5,126 nt of DNA from Globobulimina sp. (lineage: Eukaryota > Foraminifera > Rotaliida). The position numbers and the translations under genes are program-made. This document shows, one piece after another, positions 1-5,126 of this stretch. The notes under the pieces are model-generated. The model saw only the letters and a program-made list of their open reading frames with translations. It did no database searches and was not told where the DNA came from. How positions within the stretch are numbered: the first letter of the stretch is position 1; each line of letters opens with the position of its first letter. The stretch is taken from positions 1 to 5,126 of the forward strand of contig PIVH01000710.1 of assembly GCA_003354225.1 (NCBI GenBank), read 5' to 3'.

Positions 1-366
1 AATTAGTTCTTTTGAAACTAAATAATGTCCGTTTAGTACACTCCAATGTAATGACGACCAGCCTGCACTGTCTGTATTATCTAAAATATCTGTATTATGA
101 AATAATAAATATTGCACAATCTCAAAATCTCCTTTGTGTGTTTTTATTTGTTGCTTTTATTTGTGAGAAAACACAATAATGCAAATTATTAAACCTTGTT
201 TGGCAGAAATCATTAATGGCTGGAGACCCAATTCGTTATTACAATCTAATGCTACTTTTTTATCATCCACCAATTGTGCAATTAGGTTTTTCTCACCATT
301 TGAACATGCACGAAGTAATTCTGATTCAAGGAGCTTTTTCATTCGATCTTCAAAAGGTTGCGACAT
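1..366 (-). CDS. Ankyrin-repeat protein, N-terminal part (5' exons; runs off left edge)
   Basis: Two exons, 366-195 and 131-1, are joined by removing a 63-nt GT...AG intron. This gives 101 codons open to the window edge. The start at 366 is supported by an in-frame TAA two codons upstream. Residues 1-57 begin MSQPFEDRMKKLL and then form ankyrin helices, with LLRACSNGEKNLIAQLV followed by the loop-like NNELGLQPLMISAKQG. Across the splice the frame continues as GDFEIVQYLL, then SAGWSSLHWSVLNGHYLVSKELI. These match the ankyrin pattern (G-xTPLhxAaxxGhxeiVxxLL) with correct 33-residue-type spacing, so roughly two and a half repeats are visible. Ankyrin repeats are protein-binding scaffolds; no enzymatic domain, signal peptide or membrane segment is seen here. 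The specific partner and full architecture cannot be told because the C-terminal part is missing. The family call is confident, the function is not. Confidence 0.85.
132..194 (-). other. Spliceosomal intron in the ankyrin gene (63 nt)
   Basis: On the minus strand the donor is CAAG|GTTTAAT and the acceptor is CACAAAG|GAGATT. Reading through instead gives a non-ankyrin tail ending at an in-frame TAA inside this segment. Splicing (phase 1) restores a canonical ankyrin helix pair, SAKQG joined to DFEIVQYLL. The only other GT in the relevant stretch (GTGTTTTC) would join the exons in the wrong frame. The acceptor is preceded by an A-rich rather than pyrimidine-rich stretch. No cDNA was available, so the call rests on frame and family fit. 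Confidence 0.85.
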
Positions 367-509
367 TCTTTAAAATACCAAATCAAAGCGACAAAATCGT
401 TCACGTTTTTTTAATTCTTGCAGCACACTTCATATATAAATATCACTGCAGCATCGATGAGTCACAAATCGTTTTTATTTTTAAAATCTGTATTATCACA
501 CATTCACAC

Positions 510-530
510 TTAGATTAGATTAGATTAGAT
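510..530. repeat. Pentanucleotide microsatellite (TTAGA)4T
   Basis: Four perfect tandem copies of TTAGA plus one further T are seen directly. On the minus strand, the transcribed sense of both flanking genes, it reads ATCTAATCTAA..., that is CTAAT repeated. It lies about 145 bp upstream of the ankyrin ATG. The unit is five bases, so it is not the usual six-base TTAGGG-type telomere motif, and the short length suggests an ordinary microsatellite. Confidence 0.9.
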
Positions 531-580
531 GTCAGTTTGTTAATAGTTTGAGAAATCAACATTGTTTTTTAAGAGATGAG

Positions 581-607
581 CAAAAACAAAACAAAACAAA
601 ACAAAAA
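581..607. repeat. Pentanucleotide microsatellite, (CAAAA)n
   Basis: The plus strand shows five CAAAA-type units in tandem, with slightly longer A runs at both ends. The minus strand reads TTTTG repeated. It sits about 120-146 nt past the calcineurin stop inside a wider T/G/C-rich tract, so in RNA it would be a U-rich element in the 3' UTR or just downstream of cleavage. Confidence 0.85.
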
Positions 608-725
608 TAGTAGCGGTAGCAACAGCAAGACAACAAAGAGGGAAACAAAAACAACGACAATAGAAACAAAAACATCCATAAGTATACAAAAAAAAATAAT
701 TGTCTGTAGTTAGCGTTTAAAATAA

Positions 726-731
726 TTTATT
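726..731 (-). terminator. Possible poly(A) signal AATAAA overlapping the calcineurin stop codon
   Basis: The minus strand reads AAAAAATAAATT across the end of the calcineurin frame, so the hexamer AATAAA contains the TAA stop (729-727) itself. A T9 run follows at 696-688, about 30 nt further on, a plausible spacing for a downstream U-rich element. The region is AT-rich, so the hexamer could be chance produced by Lys-Lys codons followed by TAA. No transcript data are available. Confidence 0.3.
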
Positions 732-2441
732 TTTTGGAATGCGAGCCATAGGAAGGTTTAGATGGAGGTGGTGCGTCTTCTTTGGTGATGGTCATTTTCC
801 GTCTGCCTTTCTTCGATGGTGGTTGAGGTTGTTGTGGCTGTTTAGCCATATCTTTCTTAAAAAACACAACTTTTTGTTTATTATTTGCATTTCTATGCGA
901 ATCCGGCATAGCTTCATGCACCGCATCGGCCGCTTTGGCAGAATTGAAGCTTGCAATAACTTTCTCGATTTCTTTAGTGCCCCCAGATAAAACACCATGC
1001 GGCACCATGCCATTCGGCGATAATTGTTTTAATCGTATGATATTATTTTGATTCTCTTTTAAGACTCTATACATTCTCATTAATTTTGTGACCGCCACCA
1101 CTTTGCCCTTCAACACACCCGATCTGGCCGAGGTCGATTTGATCTTCGATGTGGTCATTACTTTATTGCTATGACTCTCTAAATTGGTTTGGTTCTCATA
1201 CGACAAGATGCTGTATAACATATCCGTCACTTTCTCAGCCACGAAAGGCAACGACCACGTAAACACATCCATGAAATTGGGTAAATAATAGGGATGCGGC
1301 GAGGACACAAACTGCCGAATATTTAATAATTCATCATCGAATTTGAGACAGGCCCCTTTATTCTTATATACATCGCAATAATTAGGCGCACTAAATATGG
1401 TAATCACGCGTGGTATTTGTGTCTGTTCATTGATCATTTGCATTTTATAGCCATCAAATTGCGCCTCATGTGCGCGTATAATGGCGGTGAGATTGTTTTT
1501 CTTAAGGAACGTAGTCACGGCGTCGATGCCAAAGACATAGGAACATTGTCTGGTTTCGTTGTAAGCGAACCATGTGGTGGGCTCTGCATCCATGCTATCC
1601 GGATCATCATCATATTGCTCTGAACCATCCGCCTCCTTCTCATCATCCACCGGATCCGCCCATAATAAATCGCAAAAGGGTCCCTCGCGCGGTACCTCTT
1701 GAAATCTATCTAAATCTTCGATATCGCGTAGAGTGGAGATATCTGGCGATAATCCGCCATGGCAACATAAGAATTTCCCATTGATGGTGGCGGCAATGGG
1801 CAATTTGTCAAACATATTCATGATTAAATCGTATAATTCTAAATTATATTTATATAAACATTCGTCTTTAAAATTAAAAAATGAGGTTAAATGTCGACAT
1901 TCGTGATTCCCACGGATTTGGAAGAATGTGTTACTGAATCTTATCCTGACAATAAATATGAAGGGATATGGCATCAAAGTGGATTGAAATGGATTGGTTT
2001 TAACTTGTGGGCACATAAAAAAAATACACATTCTGTGCTAAAGCATCCGCGGTCCACATAATCTCCTAAGAATAAATATTGTGTATCCGATGGATCACCG
2101 CCGGCCTCCATTAACCTCAATAAATCGAAAAACTGTCCATGGATGTCACCGCAGACAGTGATGGGATCGCGCAATCGCAATAAATTGTTCTCTTTCTTGT
2201 AGACTTCGGTGGCGCTTTTTACTATAAAATAGGCGTCGTCCAATGATAACCGACCCTCTCTATTTAAATGTTCACCTAACACTTCCAAATCTATCTCGCC
2301 AGAAGGACCGGAAAATAATTTATTATGTGCGAGTGCAAAGCGTGGCGGCGCTACTACATCTTTCATGGTTCTGTCATCATCTTCCGTGTCTATTTTAGCT
2401 TCATCTTCGAATGATTGTAACTTTGGTGGGTTGTTGTTCAT
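727..2441 (-). CDS. Calcineurin A: Ca2+/calmodulin-dependent Ser/Thr protein phosphatase 2B catalytic subunit
   Basis: Exons 2441-2005 and 1945-727 give a 551-aa protein; a 59-nt intron is removed. The start at 2441 is preceded by an in-frame TGA two codons upstream. The PPP-family metal/catalytic signatures are intact: GDIHG (98-102), GDYVDRG (126-132), RGNHE (157-161), CCHGG (H208), RAHEAQ (302-307) and SAPNY (331-335). Calcineurin-specific parts follow. The NIRQF strand (354-358) belongs to the PxIxIT-docking edge. The helix PNFMDVFTWSLPFVAEKV (368-385) binds calcineurin B. A basic amphipathic calmodulin-binding stretch lies around 424-445, then GVLSGG (463-468). An autoinhibitory-like segment (about 474-494, ASFNSAK...HEAMP) comes next. 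The tail (about 515-551) is Lys/Pro/Gln-rich. Length is close to other CnA chains. An acidic insertion (about 246-271) follows LLWADP. Known role: dephosphorylates substrates in response to Ca2+, together with the regulatory B subunit, which is not encoded here. Oddities: Tyr366 replaces the usual Trp of HPYWLPNF, and EAMP replaces ERMP in the autoinhibitory segment. Confidence 0.96.
1946..2004 (-). other. Spliceosomal intron in the calcineurin A gene (59 nt)
   Basis: The minus-strand donor is CCCACAA|GTTAAAACC and the acceptor is TTATTGTCAG|GATAAG, joining in phase 2. Unspliced, the frame after CAHKLK meets an in-frame TGA. Removing the segment joins ...FFLCAHK to IRFSNTFFQIRGNHE. This has exactly the residue spacing that calcineurin A has between the GDYVDRG block and RGNHE. 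The next AG (GGATAAG) changes the frame, and the one after it (ATTCAG) keeps the frame but deletes four expected residues. So this acceptor is the best fit. The intron interrupts the catalytic core. Confidence 0.9.
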
Positions 2442-2565
2442 GATTCAAGAGCAAGCTTCGACTCAATTAATTCTGAAGATAAAAAATGTTACTAATAATA
2501 AAAAAATACTTTACAAAAAAAAAACATCTTCGTAGTCACAACAAAAAAGGCTTTACAATTTTCAA
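2442..2565. other. Short intergenic spacer between myosin and calcineurin A
   Basis: This 124-bp AT-rich stretch separates the myosin TAG from the calcineurin ATG. On the minus strand it holds several T runs (T10 near 2526-2517, others near 2545 and 2505) and two TGTAAAG words. A TTTTTTATCTTCAG stretch lies about 30 nt before the calcineurin ATG. It must contain the myosin 3' UTR and cleavage region and the calcineurin promoter and 5' UTR, so the genome is compact here. No AATAAA hexamer is present on the coding strand. I see no gene. Confidence 0.6.
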
Positions 2566-5126
2566 CTATTGAAATTGCTCAGGAGCGTCCCACGTAGTTT
2601 CTCCAGTCTTTAAATTTTCAAAGTAATATTCACCAGAAGTCGGATCAAAATGCCTTAACCATTCTTGCTGCGGCGATGCCTCTGAGAAACAGGCGGGAGC
2701 CTCCCACTGCGTTTTTTGGGTTTGTATGTTTTCAAAGTAATAATCATCAGAATCATGATCCTTCCTTGCAATCCATTTTTCCTCCGGATCACTAAATTCC
2801 AACGGTTTATCCCAACTCGTTTGCCCCGAATCAATATTTTCAAAATACAATTCCCCAGAATCTACATCTAAATGGGCCAACCAATGCGGTTTGACAGCCT
2901 CGACTGGTTTGTCCCACTGCGTCAAGCCATCCTTTATTCGCTCATAAAAAACATCGCCAGACTCACCATCCAAATGACACAGCCACACATAATCGTCATC
3001 GTCATCGCCACCAACATCCTTTTTCTCCTCCGGCATAGGTCTCTGTTTCTTTTCTTCCATCTTTTGTTCGTGTTGCTGTTGGATCGGATTTACCGGCGGC
3101 CCTTTATTATTCTTGTCTGCTTTTTTTAAATTCGCGCCAAAATCAAATGTCGCCTTACCCGGTAACTGTTGCGGTGGTTTATTGCTTTTATTCTGTTTTT
3201 TCATCGGTTTATTATTCACCAACTTTGGTTGCGGCGCAACGGCCCCAGCCAGCGGTTCATTTGCTGACTCAAAATATTCATCCGTCTCCGTGGCTTTTTC
3301 ATCATAAAAACTCACGGTTAGCGGCGCCCAAGTCGGGACATCTGGAGGTTCCTCCAAAAAATCTCGCTTTATTGGCCGTATTCCATTCAATATATCTTGC
3401 ATATCTTTCAAGGTCGGTGCTTTTTTCATGCCGGCGTTGAACGAATATAATATGCTCTGCAGCGCCACCAGTGATTTTTCCTTCCTCTCCGACGACTGAT
3501 TCCGTACAAAAACCTCCAAATAATTCTCCAATTCGCGCGAAGGCGCAAACACATACAAGCATAAATTTAATAAATTCCAGCCCCGATTTATACTCTGCAC
3601 TTTTGGATTGTTGGTCAACTGTTTAATTAATTGGCAATATATCTCGTTCCGCATCTCCGTTCTGCTATGTCCAATGCGTATAATTTCCAATCCAATCTGG
3701 CTCGCATCGCCCCCATCGCCGCCCCGATCCGTCATATACATTTGAATCTGTTTAAACAACTCCTTCCCGTCTTTCTTATACTTCTTATCAATGGTCGTCA
3801 AATGTGAATGGATCTCGTCATTGCTCCACAACATCATATTTTGCCGCAATTTGTCCCGTCCAAAGAGTTTCTCCCCCGCCCAATCCTCACACTCTTTCAA
3901 TATCGGACAATTATTGATGGCAAACGACTGCCCGATCTTATCAAATACCAAATCTTTTAATTTTATATTTAACCTCAACTGTCGCTTCAAATCCTGCATC
4001 TTCACCGCTTGCCGCATCTGTTCCTGCACAAATTTCTCACTGTCTTTGCCCAACGTATCAAACATCCATCGGAAGTAATCAATATAATCGTTGGTAAAAT
4101 CCAACTCTGTCGCAGCAAATAAGCATGCTTCCATATGGGGAGTGTCCAAAGTCACTACGGACCGTTCCGATTCCCGATTGATTAAATGGATGCGGTCTCG
4201 CATCCGCAGCGCCAATTTGCATTTGTCCGTCTCGTACTGTTCGCGTTCAATAATGATACAAACACGACATAACTTATCAATATCTTTCTCATCGATGGCT
4301 TCTGTCAATAATTTCTTGGTTGCTGCGTCAATACGAGACTCAATATAGACATTCAATAACTTCTTGGCCTTCCGCGACAAGTCATTATCGATGTTATATC
4401 GCTTACAGGCCCTCACGGCCCGCGCCATCCGCTCATAATGCAATTCTGGCTCATCCAACGCCTTCACGTTGGTGGCAATCAATTCCGTCAAAGTCTGATC
4501 CATTTTGCGTTTTTCCATAATAATATTGCGCTTCAACTCAAGTACCCGATGTTCCATGGCCCGGTATAATAACATGGTCTTTCCTTCGCGTACGTTGCTC
4601 ATATTTAATTTCAAGAACTTAACAATTTTTAAGCAGCCTTTCAAGCCACTTCGACTGATATTGGATGTATCCATTTTCGCCTCCTCTTCTAATATACACT
4701 TATAGCGATCTACAAATTGATTATGTTTTAAGCGAAAAGGAAAGCCGCCTTTACGGATTTTGACCGCCTCAAAGACGCCGCTATATGTCATTTGTTCAAA
4801 ACAATTGCGGGGCACAAAGGATAATGGCTCCTTATCATCGTTTGGTTTAATACAACGGATATAATGCGGCTGTGTGGCTTGCAACGTTTGCATCAATTTA
4901 TTTAATTGGATGCGAAACTGTGCAGATAACGTCATTTTGCGTTTAGAAGACGACATATTTTTCTTAGGGAATAAAGTTTTAAAGATGGCTTCTTTTGCGC
5001 CATTTAGTAAAATAAACAAGCCCTCATCCAAAATATCTTTATTTTTCTCCATAAAACCATGGGTATCATAGACGACATCGCCGGCGTAATGGGACAGTAC
5101 AATGCACTCATCGTCTTTGACATATT
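2566..5126 (-). CDS. Unconventional myosin heavy chain, C-terminal part (motor end - helical tail - MyTH4 - 4x WW)
   Basis: The reading frame is open from the right edge (first full codon at 5124) to TAG at 2568-2566: 852 residues, no intron in this part. The ATG at 5052 is internal, because HYAGDVVYDTHGF, a classic motor segment, is encoded upstream of it. Domains by residue of this fragment: motor end, 1 to about 187, with PHYIRCIKPN (86-95) and the SH1-region helix MTYSGVFEAVKIRKGGFP, ending at GKTMLLY. Then a charged, mostly helical region to about 444, without a recognisable IQ motif. Then MyTH4 (about 445-586), with RNEIYCQLIKQLTNNP and RGWNLLNLCLYVFAPS. Then a Lys/Pro/Gln-rich linker with an acidic run (DDDDDY), and four WW domains (711-852). 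Known role of the family: ATP-driven movement on actin; MyTH4 often binds microtubules or membrane-linked partners, WW binds proline motifs. The class cannot be settled without the full motor; class IV-like or stramenopile-type myosins are candidates. The ATP-binding half lies outside the window. Confidence 0.95.
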   Translation of the reverse strand, partial: YVKDDECIVLSHYAGDVVYDTHGFMEKNKDILDEGLFILLNGAKEAIFKTLFPKKNMSSSKRKMTLSAQFRIQLNKLMQTLQATQPHYIRCIKPNDDKEPLSFVPRNCFEQMTYSGVFEAVKIRKGGFPFRLKHNQFVDRYKCILEEEAKMDTSNISRSGLKGCLKIVKFLKLNMSNVREGKTMLLYRAMEHRVLELKRNIIMEKRKMDQTLTELIATNVKALDEPELHYERMARAVRACKRYNIDNDLSRKAKKLLNVYIESRIDAATKKLLTEAIDEKDIDKLCRVCIIIEREQYETDKCKLALRMRDRIHLINRESERSVVTLDTPHMEACLFAATELDFTNDYIDYFRWMFDTLGKDSEKFVQEQMRQAVKMQDLKRQLRLNIKLKDLVFDKIGQSFAINNCPILKECEDWAGEKLFGRDKLRQNMMLWSNDEIHSHLTTIDKKYKKDGKELFKQIQMYMTDRGGDGGDASQIGLEIIRIGHSRTEMRNEIYCQLIKQLTNNPKVQSINRGWNLLNLCLYVFAPSRELENYLEVFVRNQSSERKEKSLVALQSILYSFNAGMKKAPTLKDMQDILNGIRPIKRDFLEEPPDVPTWAPLTVSFYDEKATETDEYFESANEPLAGAVAPQPKLVNNKPMKKQNKSNKPPQQLPGKATFDFGANLKKADKNNKGPPVNPIQQQHEQKMEEKKQRPMPEEKKDVGGDDDDDYVWLCHLDGESGDVFYERIKDGLTQWDKPVEAVKPHWLAHLDVDSGELYFENIDSGQTSWDKPLEFSDPEEKWIARKDHDSDDYYFENIQTQKTQWEAPACFSEASPQQEWLRHFDPTSGEYYFENLKTGETTWDAPEQFQ
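2569..2994 (-). repeat. Four tandem WW domains at the myosin C-terminus
   Basis: Domain-level entry within the myosin CDS. First/second signature tryptophans and the following Pro, by residue of the fragment, are W714/W737 (QWDKP), W748/W771 (SWDKP), W784/W807 (QWEAP) and W822/W845 (TWDAP). Every unit has 23 residues between its two tryptophans, the normal WW spacing, and units start 34, 36 and 38 residues apart. Each has an aromatic pair region such as FYERI, YFENI, YYFENI or YYFENL, and three of four carry a SG between the strands. The units are clearly homologous but diverged, so the duplication is old. WW domains bind short proline-rich peptides; the exact specificity class is not evident. 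Confidence 0.95.
3367..3792 (-). other. MyTH4 domain in the myosin tail
   Basis: Domain-level entry within the myosin CDS. Diagnostic blocks are LFKQIQMYM, the loop with GGDGGD, the helix IGLEIIRIGHSRTEMRNE, IYCQLIKQLTNNP, RGWNLLNLCLYVFAPS, the helix LENYLEVFV, and the terminal APTLKDMQDIL. A pre-MyTH4 block with CPILKECEDWAGEKLFG lies just upstream. In most MyTH4 myosins a FERM domain follows; here a low-complexity linker and WW domains follow instead. Domain edges are approximate. Confidence 0.92.
4564..5126 (-). other. C-terminal part of the myosin motor domain
   Basis: This domain-level entry lies within the myosin CDS. It covers HYAGDVVY, GFMEKNKDIL, a short loop 2 with a basic cluster (SSSKRK), the strongly conserved PHYIRCIKPN, the FEQMTYSGVFEAV helix, GGFPFRLKHNQFVDRY at the start of the converter, and the REGKTMLLY end of the converter. 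The P-loop, switch I and switch II would be encoded to the right of the window. Loop 2 has only about a dozen residues between the LFPKK and AQFRIQL landmarks, which is short for a myosin. Confidence 0.92.

Larger units (their letters stand above)
367..726. other. Intergenic region between calcineurin A and the ankyrin gene
   Basis: This 360-bp spacer should hold the calcineurin 3' UTR/poly(A) region and the ankyrin promoter and 5' UTR. I see no credible gene, tRNA or structured RNA; the open frame on the plus strand (216-518) has no recognisable protein and overlaps the ankyrin exon. The minus strand from about 688 down to 575 is strongly T-rich with G and C and very few A. It contains a T9 run (696-688), TTTTTG/TTTC runs and the TTTTG repeat. 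Nearer the ankyrin start are a TCTAA pentamer array and an AT-rich TTATATATG-like segment around 432-445, about 65-80 bp upstream of the ATG. That segment could be a TATA-type element, but I would not insist on it. Confidence 0.6.

Noticed and set aside
71-498. Decamer TCTGTATTAT seen at 71-80, 89-98 and about 486-496
   Set aside because: Two copies fall in the ankyrin coding exon (encoding HNTD and DNTD) and one in the spacer; with this AT-rich composition and no extended flank similarity it is probably chance.
216-518. 100-codon open frame on the plus strand
   Set aside because: It overlaps the ankyrin first exon in antisense, matches no family I recognise, and has composition typical of a reverse-strand read-through.
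510-530. Interstitial telomere repeat
   Set aside because: The unit is TTAGA (five bases), present only four times and flanked by ordinary intergenic sequence; it does not match a standard telomere motif I know.
1940-2031. Programmed frameshift or pseudogene lesion in calcineurin
   Set aside because: A single GT...AG intron restores exact family spacing and removes the stop; all catalytic motifs are intact, so a lesion or recoding is unnecessary.
727-2441. PP1, PP2A or PP5 instead of calcineurin
   Set aside because: The C-terminal calcineurin-B-binding helix, calmodulin-binding stretch and autoinhibitory-like segment are specific to PP2B.
2442-2530. Spliced-leader (trans-splicing) acceptor TTTTTTATCTTCAG before the calcineurin ATG
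   Set aside because: Pyrimidine-AG strings are expected in T-rich spacers. The genes carry cis introns, and no spliced-leader evidence exists in the window.
2872-3562. Several open frames on either strand across the myosin tail (for example 2872-3129 and 3147-3440 plus, 3302-3562 minus)
   Set aside because: All lie within the strongly supported myosin frame and show no domain or sensible composition; they are shadows of biased codons.
5050-5052. ATG at 5052 as the myosin start
   Set aside because: The same frame continues upstream to the window edge and encodes the conserved HYAGDVVYDTHGF motor segment, so this Met is internal.
1-5126. Mobile element, CRISPR, tRNA/rRNA or virus-derived sequence
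   Set aside because: No transposase, reverse transcriptase, terminal repeats, regularly spaced repeats or cloverleaf-like sequence was found on either strand.

Overview
The window is protein-coding DNA from a microbial eukaryote (a protist). All three genes are eukaryotic signalling or cytoskeletal families: a MyTH4/WW myosin, a calcineurin A catalytic subunit and an ankyrin-repeat protein. Two of them are interrupted by short GT...AG introns of 59 and 63 nt, and spacers are short and AT-rich. Stops used are TAG (myosin) and TAA (calcineurin), and nothing suggests a variant code. I cannot place the lineage more finely. A MyTH4 tail with WW domains recalls myosins of amoebozoans (class IV-like) and stramenopiles, but that is from memory and not a phylogenetic result.

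Layout: all three genes lie head-to-tail on the minus strand, so in transcription order they run from right to left. (1) 5126-2566: the 3' part of a myosin heavy chain, starting inside the motor domain at the right edge. It continues through a helical neck/tail, a MyTH4 domain, a basic/proline-rich linker and four tandem C-terminal WW domains. (2) 2565-2442: a 124-bp spacer. (3) 2441-727: a complete calcineurin A gene in two exons (551 aa after removing a 59-nt intron), with catalytic domain, calcineurin-B-binding helix, calmodulin-binding segment, autoinhibitory-like segment and a basic/proline-rich tail. (4) 726-367: a 360-bp spacer with a poly(A)-signal-like hexamer overlapping the calcineurin stop, a long strand-asymmetric pyrimidine/U-rich stretch and two pentanucleotide microsatellites. 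(5) 366-1: the 5' end of an ankyrin-repeat gene (101 codons visible, one 63-nt intron), running off the left edge.

How the genes relate: there is no sign of an operon, and nothing in the sequence shows that the three products work together. The myosin is probably an actin-based motor with cargo-binding tail modules. Calcineurin A is the Ca2+/calmodulin-dependent Ser/Thr phosphatase catalytic chain. The ankyrin protein is a generic binding scaffold.

Most noteworthy points: the myosin tail architecture (MyTH4 without FERM in the visible tail, no recognisable IQ motif, four WW repeats at the end); a Trp-to-Tyr change in the calcineurin A surface used for LxVP/immunophilin-drug docking; and two introns sharing a non-consensus GTT[T/A]AA donor. 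I saw no mobile element, CRISPR array, tRNA, rRNA or virus-derived sequence, and no evidence for a wholly new biological system.
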